64,000 bases of DNA from CAXBNB01 sp965267535 (lineage in GTDB: Bacteria > Bacteroidota > Bacteroidia > Cytophagales > Cyclobacteriaceae): positions 2,728,001-2,792,000 of the forward strand of contig OZ254082.1 in assembly GCA_965267535.1 (NCBI GenBank), given 5' to 3'. The position numbers were made by a program, and so were the translations under genes. Shown one piece after another: positions 33,523-41,895 of this stretch (its first letter is position 1; each line of letters begins with the position of its first letter). The notes below the pieces were generated by a model, which saw nothing but the letters and a program-made list of their open reading frames with translations, ran no database searches and was not told the origin of the DNA.

Positions 33523-33717
33523 TCAGATATTGAGCATTGATTTGATATTCTTCTCATCAGACTTGTGTACCAAGCCCATTTGAGTAAGATTACGCTTCTG
33601 CTTGGTTTCCTTCTTGGTCAGGATGTGGCTTTTGAAAGCATGCTTTCTTTTGATTTTGCCAGTACCTGTCAATTTAAACCTCTTCTTAGCTCCTGATTTA
33701 GTTTTAACTTTAGGCAT
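33523..33717 (-). CDS. rpmI: 50S ribosomal protein L35
   Basis: A small basic protein of the large ribosomal subunit, 64 residues, with PKVKTKSGAKKRFKLTGTGKIKRKHAFKSHI and the family C-terminus. The N-terminal methionine, proline and lysine-rich start fit L35. It is 23 bases after infC and 91 before rplT, the conserved order in nearly all bacteria. Confidence 0.98.
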   Translation of the reverse strand: MPKVKTKSGAKKRFKLTGTGKIKRKHAFKSHILTKKETKQKRNLTQMGLVHKSDEKNIKSMLNI

Positions 33718-33740
33718 TTTAAGTATATAAATTTAACAAA

Positions 33741-34301
33741 TTAACTCTTCTTGATAGTTTTAGGTGAAAGCATCAAAAACATCCTTTTACCTTCCAACTT
33801 AGGCAACTGCTCTACTTTAGCGTATTCTTCCAGTGCCTGAGCAAATTTCAACAACAATATCTCACCTCGCTCCTTGAAGACAATGGTACGTCCAACAAAG
33901 TGCACATACGCTTTTACTTTAGCACCGTCCTTCAAAAAGTTGATCGCATGCTTCAACTTAAAGTTGAAATCATGATCATCCGTATTGGGACCAAATCGAA
34001 TTTCTTTCAAAACCGACTTGTGTGCTTTAGCCTTTATCTCCTTTTGTTTCTTTTTCTGCTCGTACTTAAATTTCGAGTAGTCAATGATCTTACAAACAGG
34101 AGGATCGGCATTCGGTGAAATTTCCACTAAATCAAGCCCTTGATCCTCTGCCATCTGAATGGCAGTTCTAGTAGGGTATATATCAACCTTAACATTTTCT
34201 CCTACTACTCTAACTTCACGAGCAGTGATCTTATCATTTACCTTGTAGGGTTCCTCGACACGACCTCTTGGCCCCCTTCTTTGATACCTTTGTTTAGCGA
34301 T
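33741..34301 (-). CDS. infC: Translation initiation factor IF-3, with AUC start codon
   Basis: IF-3 binds the 30S subunit and discriminates against non-canonical start codons. An ATG-based reading gives only 137 residues from 34154 and would remove half of the N-domain. The frame is open upstream to an ATC at 34299-34301, giving 186 residues that begin (M)AKQRYQRRGPRGRVEEPYK and continue VNDKITAREVRVVGENVKVDIY, a normal IF-3 N-domain. No ATG, GTG or TTG exists between there and the in-frame stop. Rare start codons on infC are known (AUU in E. coli) and allow IF-3 to repress itself. An ATT nine codons further upstream is a less likely start. Confidence 0.93.
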   Translation of the reverse strand: MAKQRYQRRGPRGRVEEPYKVNDKITAREVRVVGENVKVDIYPTRTAIQMAEDQGLDLVEISPNADPPVCKIIDYSKFKYEQKKKQKEIKAKAHKSVLKEIRFGPNTDDHDFNFKLKHAINFLKDGAKVKAYVHFVGRTIVFKERGEILLLKFAQALEEYAKVEQLPKLEGKRMFLMLSPKTIKKS

Positions 34302-34339
34302 TGTTAGTGTATGTTTTAGTGTTAAAATTTTTCAAAGTG

Positions 34340-34369
34340 CAAATATGAGTATTATTTCATTAAATCCAA
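34340..34369 (-). promoter_or_regulatory. Candidate promoter of infC-rpmI-rplT
   Basis: Minus strand: TTGG (34369-34366), an 18-base spacer, and CATATTTG (34347-34340), one base off TAnnTTTG. Transcription would start near 34333, about 32 bases before the AUC start. Confidence 0.4.
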
Positions 34370-34456
34370 TACATAGGAGCGAATAACACGCATAATCGCA
34401 GGCCAAATCTATACAGATTTCGCTGGGAAAAAAATTAAATTGAGGTGCAATATTTT

Positions 34457-34639
34457 TTATTTTCTCAGGTATGCCAATTCTGCAATTTCTGAGACTTGCG
34501 CATCATTAAAATGATTGAGATAGGACGTACTTTCTGTATATGTGTGAAACGTTTCTTTTTGTTCGAAATGATTCACTTTTTTCTTTGTCAATAGTTGGGT
34601 CAAACCTTTGGAAAGCTTGTTGCTGGTAAAAAGTTTCAT
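34457..34639 (-). CDS. Small hypothetical protein
   Basis: A 60-residue frame from the ATG at 34639, starting MKLFTSNKLSKGLTQLLTKKK and ending VSEIAELAYLRK. It is positively charged and without a signal peptide or membrane segment. The codon composition is plausible for a gene and it fills an otherwise empty 300-base gap between infC and the outer-membrane gene, but there is no recognisable family. It could be spurious. Confidence 0.35.
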   Translation of the reverse strand: MKLFTSNKLSKGLTQLLTKKKVNHFEQKETFHTYTESTSYLNHFNDAQVSEIAELAYLRK

Positions 34640-34741
34640 TGTCAATGTTTTAACAGTTCATTTGGCTCTAAGACCAGCAAAGCTCCCCCACCCCCTAAAG
34701 TTCCCAATAAGTTTTTTTTGATTTAATCAAATATCCCCTGA

Positions 34742-36445
34742 TCAAAAACGGATAGACGCACCCGCTTTAACCTGAAGCCCACGCATTGGGTAGTAAAGGT
34801 ATCTTTCGTAATTTTTGTTCAGGATATTGTTGAATTGTAAAAAGGCTCCTATTTGTTCGTTGATCTGATAATCCAGATGCAAATTGAGTGCGGTAATAGC
34901 CGGCAATGTGGTTTCTGATTGATCTGCATACCTTCCTTTAATTCCACCCATAAAGTCAAACTGCCATCCAACCAGTAATTTGTCGAGCACTTTATGACTA
35001 CCCATAAGTGCTACAGTAGATGTAGGCTGGTGTAGCACCGAGTCCGACGAATAGCTGATCAGTCCTGCGTCTAAACCAAACTCATGGACTTTGTCTGGAG
35101 TAAACTGAAAATTAAGCCCAAACTCTGTCACATTGGTGGTGCCAGTTAAGTAGTTAGCATTAAAGGCTGTGGTATCGGCTGTGGCATTAGCTAAATAAGC
35201 AAAGTTTTTCAGCGATTTTAATCCTCCATACACTTTCGTAGACAATGTAGCCAGAGGCTTAACAACCACAGCTCCCTGTACGTCAAAATTTACCTTTGTA
35301 TTTTGTAGTGTAAAATCTTCTGCAAGATAAGGATTTTGCAAGGCCATATCTGTATAGGTATTGTATTGCAGTCCACCATCCAGTGATGCCAGTACCTGCC
35401 ACTGCTCAGAAAGCGCATACACAGCATTTACATACGGAAAAACTACTGCCGAACCATAAGACTCTCCTGCTTGTGATGCTGTGGAAAACGAAAAACCTAC
35501 ATCAACTTTGGCTGCTTCGGTCTGCCACCTGTAATACGGCTTTATATCAAAATAATTTCTATTTCTCTGCGAAGAAAGCTGCTTGTATTTAGAAGCTATA
35601 TACTGTGTTTCGAGATACACTCGCTTGCCATAGTTGAACCCTACGGCAGCATTCAGGTTAGTTTCTGATGCCAACAGGTTGTCTTTGGCTCCATTAAACT
35701 GTGCTTTAAAATCAAAATCTACATCGTTTTCAGTGTCGTTATCTACCACCTGAAGCGCAACATTATAGAAATCGTATTTATGACGAATGGTGTCCCTACT
35801 CACCTCGATACCGGGCCTATACCCGTAGAAATAATTGGTAGTGGTAGCGTACCACATATCGGGTATAAAGGATACATTTCCCCCGATCATTTTACCATTT
35901 ATCCCCATCTTAGAATAGCCGGAAGCACTGTTTTTACCGTCTTTAGCTCCTTTGCCAAAAGACAAGTGATCTACATAAGCCCTAAACACTTTGTCCTTGT
36001 CAGATATCAAATTGAAATCTGCCAACAATAAGGGGGAGCTATAATTTCCATAGCCTGCTTTTACATAGTGTCTGTAGCTTTTGTCTTTTTCCCTGTCACT
36101 CGTCGGCATGGCGGCCTTTATGTCGGGCATGGGTACAGCAGGATTATAATTAAAAATCCGGTAGTTTGCCGGAGCAGAAAAAGCTTCCACCTCTACATCA
36201 GGTGTCTTCACTTTTTCATATAGTTTTCGGGCCTGAGGCAATACTATTTTACGATCTTTTTCGATCACAATCTCACCTGTCAATACCTGACCGTCTTCAT
36301 CTATCTCTATTTCCTGATCCTGAGCGCAGGCCACTTGTACAGAACCGTACAGCAGGCATACGAGCATCATAAGTTTTATGAATAGGAAATTATTCGTATT
36401 TCTATCGTTGTTCATAGCTTTGTTTTTAAAACCTATCCTACACAT
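34742..36445 (-). CDS. Outer-membrane beta-barrel protein (TonB-receptor-like)
   Basis: A 567-residue exported protein with signal peptide (about 20-42, ending ACAQ), a short periplasmic part rich in Val, Glu and Lys, and then alternating amphipathic strands (YRHYVKAGYGNYSSPLLLADF, VYLETQYIASKYKQL, WQVLASLDGGLQYNTY) ending in YPMRGLQVKAGASIRF, an aromatic-terminal outer-membrane signature. No plug domain is seen. The ATG at 36445 overlaps the TPR stop in a TAATG arrangement, so translation is coupled. The ATG ten codons on would give a more usual signal peptide. Probable partner of the TPR protein. Confidence 0.8.
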   Translation of the reverse strand: MCRIGFKNKAMNNDRNTNNFLFIKLMMLVCLLYGSVQVACAQDQEIEIDEDGQVLTGEIVIEKDRKIVLPQARKLYEKVKTPDVEVEAFSAPANYRIFNYNPAVPMPDIKAAMPTSDREKDKSYRHYVKAGYGNYSSPLLLADFNLISDKDKVFRAYVDHLSFGKGAKDGKNSASGYSKMGINGKMIGGNVSFIPDMWYATTTNYFYGYRPGIEVSRDTIRHKYDFYNVALQVVDNDTENDVDFDFKAQFNGAKDNLLASETNLNAAVGFNYGKRVYLETQYIASKYKQLSSQRNRNYFDIKPYYRWQTEAAKVDVGFSFSTASQAGESYGSAVVFPYVNAVYALSEQWQVLASLDGGLQYNTYTDMALQNPYLAEDFTLQNTKVNFDVQGAVVVKPLATLSTKVYGGLKSLKNFAYLANATADTTAFNANYLTGTTNVTEFGLNFQFTPDKVHEFGLDAGLISYSSDSVLHQPTSTVALMGSHKVLDKLLVGWQFDFMGGIKGRYADQSETTLPAITALNLHLDYQINEQIGAFLQFNNILNKNYERYLYYPMRGLQVKAGASIRF

Positions 36446-39400
36446 TATTGTCCCGGTGTATTTTGCAAAGTATCTGTTTGGTCTGTCACCAATTCCTTTT
36501 GCTTCGCTTCTTCAAGCACTTTTTGCTTCTGCCGGGCTTCCTTTTTGATTTCTTCCAAAGGAGAGTTTTCTATAAGGGAGTTGAGTGTTGCTTCTGCCTG
36601 AAATAATTCGTCGGTAGCGATGTAGTTATCGGTCATTAGCAAAAAGGCCTTACCCATCCAGTAGTCGTAAGCCGTAAATGCATCGGTAAGCTCAAATAGC
36701 GACTTGAGCGACTGTGCATGATCTCCTTTATCGAAGAAAATTTTAGAAATATAATATTTGGCTTCTGCTCCTCTTACATCCGGTGTAGTATTCACCAATT
36801 GCAAAAACCAATCGAAAGCCTCGTCGGGTTTGCCCAGGGCATACTGTGAGCGAGCCAAATGCAGCATGGCACTGGATTCAATCTCATTAGATATACGCCT
36901 GTTTTCGATCAGGTCTGTAGCATAGTACTGTGTTGAGTCGTAATTACCCAACACATAATGGCTTTCCATCAGGCCGTTAAGAGCATTCACGGTTTCTTTA
37001 GACGAATTGGCTTTGTTTTTCAACTGGTTGTAATATGCCATGGCCTTGTTATGTTTGCCTTGAGCAGACTCTATCGTAGCAATGCGGTATATAACACGCG
37101 TATAGCGTGAATAATCATAATTATCTGCTATAGCATAAAAACCGGGTAATGCTTTATCGAAATCATTTTTACGATAATATGCATCGGCTATAAAATAGCG
37201 TGCATCCGGCGTAAGTGTGCTACCCGGGTAGCTGGAAAGAAACTTTTCAAAACTCCCAATAGCTTCATCGTATTGCAGGTTGTAATACATAGCTTTTGCG
37301 GTTTCGAATTCTATATTCTCCAGCGCATCGCTATCGGGATTGGCACTCTTGTACTTGTCGAGGTATGTAGAAAACTCGTCGAATTTACCCTGACCGGCTA
37401 ACCCCTGCAAGCCTAAGAGAGCGCTATTAGCTGTTTCGTGACGCGAAAACCGATCAAGCAATAGTTTGTAATTTTCAGCTGCCTGATCATGCTGCTGAAG
37501 GTTGTTGTGCGACACAGCCTGGTTAAGTAGCACATAGGGTGTGTAGGGACTGTCAGGGTATTTTCTCAAGTATACCTGAAACTTACTGATAGCCTGAGGG
37601 TAATCCCCTTTTTCGTAGGTAATCTGAGCGACTTGAAACAGGGCGTCATCTACTCTATCGGATGTGGGGTATTGCTCTACAAGTTTTTCAAAAGATCGGA
37701 TAGCATTTGCATCGTCTCCTTTGTATCGGTACACCACTCCCGACTGATAAAAGATATAGGGTAAGTCCTTGGCTCCTTCAGATGCAGCTTTGTTGTAATA
37801 GACTATGGCTTTTTCATAATCTTTGGCTACAAAAAAACAATCTCCTGCCCGCATAAGTGCATCTTCGTGATACCTATTACTAATCTCGGGTGTGTATCGT
37901 AAAATAAATGCCTGAAAGTGCTCTGCAGCCTGGCTGTATTCTTTTTGGTTGTAGTAGGCATAAGCCAGTCCGTAGCGCCCTAGCTCCGAACCCAGTTGGA
38001 CTGACCGGATGTAATAGGGTACTGCCTGTGCATACTTTTTCACAAATGAGTACGACTCACCTATCCAGTAGTTTGCTTCTTGTTTGAGTACTTCATCACT
38101 GCCGTGTTTTAATGATTTCTCAAACAGCGAAATAGCATTGGCAAACTTTTTCTTATTGAAGTATTCAGTACCTTTTTGATACGTTATCCGTTGGTAGGCT
38201 TGCTTTATTTTAGGCGACAGATAACCTAACGACTCTATATATGCTATAGCTGCATCATAATCTTTATTGTTCAGGTAAGATTGCGTGAGCATTTCATTGG
38301 CAGGTGTACTGTGTTTGCCATTTGGAAACTTCTGTGTGTAATCGGTCAACGCAGCAATGGCTGATTGATAATTCCCTAAATCAAACTCGGTTTTGCCATA
38401 CGCGTAGGTAGCTTCTTCCTGTATTTCTATGGGTGAAGCTGCTGCCTTTTTAAACGCCGGTGAAGCAAAGGTCAGGTTTTCTTCACGGGTGTAAAGTACT
38501 CCAAGGTAGTATGAGGCATAAGCGCCCAGCGTATCTTTAGCCAAGGCAGCTTTTTTGAGATTTTCGAGCGCGTTTTCTGTGTCATTAAGTTGGTAAAAAC
38601 ACCACCCGATCTTGTAATAGCTGGCTGCATCTGTTCGCTTGTTGCGCTTGAGGTATTCTTTGTAGTTTATAGCTGCCAGGCGATATTCTTTCAACTCTAA
38701 ATTTGCATCGCCCAATACTTTGAGCAGTTCAGGGTCTGTGGTGCCGGGTGCCACATCGTTTAGCACCTTTATTATTTCTTTATGATCGCCTTGTTGAAAA
38801 CGCAAAGCCGCATATAATCGCAAGGCTTCATTGCCATATTCATCAGACAAAAAACCTGACTCGAGCTGTTCTATCGACTTATCTAAATCACCATTTTGAT
38901 AGTGGATATAACCTTGAAAATACGCTGCTGAGGCTATAAGTTGCTCCTTGGTGCTCACCGCTGAGAATAAATTCAGGGCTGCTTCATATTCTTTTTCCAT
39001 GAAGTAAGCATGCCCCATACTGAAAAGTACTTTATCACTATGTTGAGACGGGTCTCCCGGTGACTTTTCGAAGAAAGCAATGGCCTTTTTATAGGCTTTT
39101 TGCTGATAATAGTATTGTGCTAACTCAATGTAAGCAGAAGCTGCCCGGCTATCATCGGGGTAGTTTTCCACAAACGACTGCACGAGCGCCTCTCCATCGG
39201 ACTGTGAAAGCCGCACTGCTGACACGGCTTTGTAGTAGCTAGCCTCAGACGAGGTAGCTTTCTCTTTGCCAAAGGTTCGCAGGTGTTGATCAAAAGCAAG
39301 GTAAGATGCACTGTACAAGCCTTTGTCGTACATTTCTTTTGCCTTTGCATAAGAATCACGCTCTCCCACAAGCGTTTGAGCCTGTAGGCTGGTCGCTGCA

Positions 39401-39450
39401 AAAAGCAGCAATATCATACCTATAATGGATTCAATGTATTTTGAGTTCAT
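36445..39450 (-). CDS. Large tetratricopeptide-repeat protein, secreted
   Basis: A 1,001-residue protein with signal peptide (1-25, ending LQAQ) and repeats of the TPR type throughout, for example GDANLELKEYRLAAINYKEYL, FEKLVEQYPTSDRVDDALFQVAQ and KYYISKIFFDKGDHAQSL. Such long periplasmic TPR solenoids organise protein complexes. The gene pairs with the outer-membrane barrel gene directly downstream, sharing one base, and this pairing suggests a trans-envelope complex. The C-terminus is charged and coiled-coil-like (KEARQKQKVLEEAKQKE). No enzymatic part is seen. Confidence 0.9.
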   Translation of the reverse strand: MNSKYIESIIGMILLLFAATSLQAQTLVGERDSYAKAKEMYDKGLYSASYLAFDQHLRTFGKEKATSSEASYYKAVSAVRLSQSDGEALVQSFVENYPDDSRAASAYIELAQYYYQQKAYKKAIAFFEKSPGDPSQHSDKVLFSMGHAYFMEKEYEAALNLFSAVSTKEQLIASAAYFQGYIHYQNGDLDKSIEQLESGFLSDEYGNEALRLYAALRFQQGDHKEIIKVLNDVAPGTTDPELLKVLGDANLELKEYRLAAINYKEYLKRNKRTDAASYYKIGWCFYQLNDTENALENLKKAALAKDTLGAYASYYLGVLYTREENLTFASPAFKKAAASPIEIQEEATYAYGKTEFDLGNYQSAIAALTDYTQKFPNGKHSTPANEMLTQSYLNNKDYDAAIAYIESLGYLSPKIKQAYQRITYQKGTEYFNKKKFANAISLFEKSLKHGSDEVLKQEANYWIGESYSFVKKYAQAVPYYIRSVQLGSELGRYGLAYAYYNQKEYSQAAEHFQAFILRYTPEISNRYHEDALMRAGDCFFVAKDYEKAIVYYNKAASEGAKDLPYIFYQSGVVYRYKGDDANAIRSFEKLVEQYPTSDRVDDALFQVAQITYEKGDYPQAISKFQVYLRKYPDSPYTPYVLLNQAVSHNNLQQHDQAAENYKLLLDRFSRHETANSALLGLQGLAGQGKFDEFSTYLDKYKSANPDSDALENIEFETAKAMYYNLQYDEAIGSFEKFLSSYPGSTLTPDARYFIADAYYRKNDFDKALPGFYAIADNYDYSRYTRVIYRIATIESAQGKHNKAMAYYNQLKNKANSSKETVNALNGLMESHYVLGNYDSTQYYATDLIENRRISNEIESSAMLHLARSQYALGKPDEAFDWFLQLVNTTPDVRGAEAKYYISKIFFDKGDHAQSLKSLFELTDAFTAYDYWMGKAFLLMTDNYIATDELFQAEATLNSLIENSPLEEIKKEARQKQKVLEEAKQKELVTDQTDTLQNTPGQ

Positions 39451-39509
39451 ATAATAACCTTTTTCAATTTTTATAACGTCAGTCCTTCCGAAAATTGCAC
39501 TCGTTTTGG

Positions 39510-40532
39510 CTAATGCATCAATTTAAATACCAATTCTTTTAGAATCTGTCCATCGTCCATGCCGGTGTTGTCTATTCCTTTGGCCCGGAGGTCTGCTTCT
39601 CTGATATAGCCTATGTTGCGCACCACATGTGCCAGAGGATAATTACGGGCGGCCATCATATATTCTTTTACAAAAAAGGGGTTGACTTTGAGTAATGAGG
39701 CTATGGCTCTCTCCGACTTATCTTTGGAATGGTGAACCAATAAAATTTTATTAAAAAAAGTAAAAAGAATCGCTATCACAGGTATGATAGGGTTGCTTTT
39801 CAGGTCGGATTCAAAATACTTAATTATTTCATTGGCCTTCAGTACATTTTTGTAGGCCAGTACTTTTTGCAATTCAAATACATTATACTCTTTGCTAATC
39901 CCAATGTATTTGTAAATATGATCGGGCTGTATTTTCTTTTCATCCCCAAAATTGATCAGCATTTTATCAATTTCGTTGGCTATACGGGACAGGTTATTGC
40001 CTATGTTTTCTACAATCAGGTGAACTGCTTTTTGCTCAATACTGTAGCCTTTCTTTTTTACATATGACTCTACCCAATCCGGCAGCTTGTTGTCATACAT
40101 TTTAGAAGATGTAAGTACTACAGCGTGTTTTTCCAGCGCTTTGTAAAGCTTTTTTCGCTTATCGAGGGTTTTGTATTTGTAGCAAAACACAAGCACCGTA
40201 GAAGGCTGAGGATTTTCTGCATAAGCAGATAGCAGCTTTTCTCCCTGCTCTTTATTGATAGTGGCAATCTCCTGCGCCTCCTTTACTATAGTGACCCTAC
40301 GCTCGGCCATCATGGGAAATTCTCTGGCATGCGTGAGTATAGAATTCAGGTCGGTTTCTTTACCATACAGCACAGTCTGGTTAAAACTTCTCAAGCCCTC
40401 GTCCATGGCATTTTCTTCTATAAAGTCGGACACCTGATCGATAAAAAAGGGCTCGTCTCCCTGCAGAAAATACAACGGGGCGTATTCGTTGTTTTTCAGT
40501 TTTTGTAAAATCGAATCGCTAGTTGCGCTCAT
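39510..40532 (-). CDS. holA: DNA polymerase III subunit delta
   Basis: The clamp-loader subunit that opens the beta sliding clamp. 340 residues with the typical opening YAPLYFLQGDEPFFIDQVSDFIEENA, the segment LNSILTHAREFPMMAERRVTIVKEA and the lid and collar regions (VHLIVENIGNNLSRIANEIDKM, NVFELQKVLAYKN, AARNYPLAHVVRNIGYIREADLRAKG). As usual for delta, no Walker A motif is present. It starts alone on the minus strand, 60 bases upstream of the TPR gene. Confidence 0.96.
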   Translation of the reverse strand: MSATSDSILQKLKNNEYAPLYFLQGDEPFFIDQVSDFIEENAMDEGLRSFNQTVLYGKETDLNSILTHAREFPMMAERRVTIVKEAQEIATINKEQGEKLLSAYAENPQPSTVLVFCYKYKTLDKRKKLYKALEKHAVVLTSSKMYDNKLPDWVESYVKKKGYSIEQKAVHLIVENIGNNLSRIANEIDKMLINFGDEKKIQPDHIYKYIGISKEYNVFELQKVLAYKNVLKANEIIKYFESDLKSNPIIPVIAILFTFFNKILLVHHSKDKSERAIASLLKVNPFFVKEYMMAARNYPLAHVVRNIGYIREADLRAKGIDNTGMDDGQILKELVFKLMH

Positions 40533-40650
40533 CTGAAATTTTTATTTTTAGCTGTAGCTTCTAAAGCCAAAGAAAAACAAATCCATGCTCTTCGCCTACA
40601 TTTTTTTCATAAAGACCAAAAGCTGCTTTTTTGTATATCATCGGTGGATG

Positions 40651-41079
40651 TCACTTACGAATGACATCATTGACTACCCGCAGTAAAATCCGATGAATCT
40701 GATGTAAGTGCTCCTGACACTCAGCTGCCATAAATCGCCTTTTCATTGTATCGGGAGGCATAAAACCCACGTAGTTTTCTCCATATTCCTGCCATAAAAT
40801 CACTTTGAGAGGCATGTCCAGCATGGCGGTAGGCTCGCAGGCTAGCATTTTATCGAGTAGGGTTTTGTGACTAAACGAAACTACATATACTGTATCCGAA
40901 TTCACTGATGAAATGTATTGCTTGGTATCCTCTTGTTTCAATTCGTTTTGGAGTAATACATCGTATACCCTTGTCAGTGTAGGATGTAGCGACCTGGGGC
41001 TGACATAAGTTTTTAGTTCTTGTGCTACGGCTATCTTACCCCACATACATACCATCAACAACACAACTACTTTCTTCAT
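40651..41079 (-). CDS. DUF302 domain protein, secreted
   Basis: A 142-residue protein with signal peptide (1-20, ending AVAQ). The DUF302 core is VYVVSFSHKTLLDKMLACEPTAMLDMPLKVILWQEYGENYVGFMPPD. The family folds like TT1751 and binds small molecules, with no agreed function. It is the last gene of the leftward operon prc - hydrolase - DUF302, six bases after the hydrolase. Confidence 0.75.
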   Translation of the reverse strand: MKKVVVLLMVCMWGKIAVAQELKTYVSPRSLHPTLTRVYDVLLQNELKQEDTKQYISSVNSDTVYVVSFSHKTLLDKMLACEPTAMLDMPLKVILWQEYGENYVGFMPPDTMKRRFMAAECQEHLHQIHRILLRVVNDVIRK

Positions 41080-41085
41080 ACTTTT

Positions 41086-41883
41086 TTATGGGTTAAAAAT
41101 CCGGGACATTTGTTTATTGTAAAGATCAAAATCCTTGAGGTTGTCGTGCTGCCCATCCCGCAGTTCTGTAAAATGCAACAGGTCAGGCTGTACTTTTTTT
41201 GCCAGTTTTTTTCCATACCTCAAAGGCACTACACTATCTTCTGTACCATGAAATATGTACACGGGACACTTTACCGTTTGAATATGTTTTTCAGAATTGA
41301 AATTGTATGCCAGGAAAGCGGAAGAAAGTAACAGCGGGTATCTATCTACCAACATATCGCTTAAGTGATGATAAGGCGTTTCTAAAATCAACCCTTTAGG
41401 TTGTCGTTCCGTAGCTACCCGGGTAGCCACGCCCGTACCCAGCGAGCGCCCGTACACTATCAGGTCTGTTTCCTGGTATTTTTCGGATAAATAATCAAAA
41501 GCCAAAAGCGCATCGGCATAGAGGTGTTCTTCCGTTCTTTCTCCCCTGCTTTTACCATACCCTCTATAATCCATCACCAGCACATCATATTGGTATGGCA
41601 GAAAATAGGCTGCTTCCTGCCACCAACGGGTTATATTGTTTCTGTTTCCATGAAAATAAAGCACCACTCCTCTGGTTTGTGATGCTTTCAATAATACCCC
41701 GTGTACAGCTGCTCCATCGGGGGTATCGAGAAATACCTCCTCGTGAGCAAAGGGTATCGAAAACTCGTAATCTAAAGGCAACTCATCTGCCTGAAACAAA
41801 AGTTTTTCCTGAATAAAAAAGAGAACAGTCAGTACCACCGTATAAGCCAAGGCAACATAGAGTACTATTCGTATAGCTCTCAT
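41086..41883 (-). CDS. Alpha/beta hydrolase, membrane-anchored (ABHD/BEM46-like)
   Basis: A serine hydrolase of 265 residues with an N-terminal membrane anchor (IRIVLYVALAYTVVLTVLFFI). Oxyanion and nucleophile motifs are LYFHGNRNNI and GRSLGTGVA (Ser147). The acid and histidine lie in FHGTEDSVVPLRYG and LRDGQHDNL. The DYRGYGKSRG block places it in the Bem46/YfhR-like group. Substrates are probably esters or lipids, but none can be named. It lies 12 bases after the protease gene and six before the DUF302 gene, one operon. Confidence 0.9.
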   Translation of the reverse strand: MRAIRIVLYVALAYTVVLTVLFFIQEKLLFQADELPLDYEFSIPFAHEEVFLDTPDGAAVHGVLLKASQTRGVVLYFHGNRNNITRWWQEAAYFLPYQYDVLVMDYRGYGKSRGERTEEHLYADALLAFDYLSEKYQETDLIVYGRSLGTGVATRVATERQPKGLILETPYHHLSDMLVDRYPLLLSSAFLAYNFNSEKHIQTVKCPVYIFHGTEDSVVPLRYGKKLAKKVQPDLLHFTELRDGQHDNLKDFDLYNKQMSRIFNP

Positions 41884-41895
41884 TTATCCTGCTTA

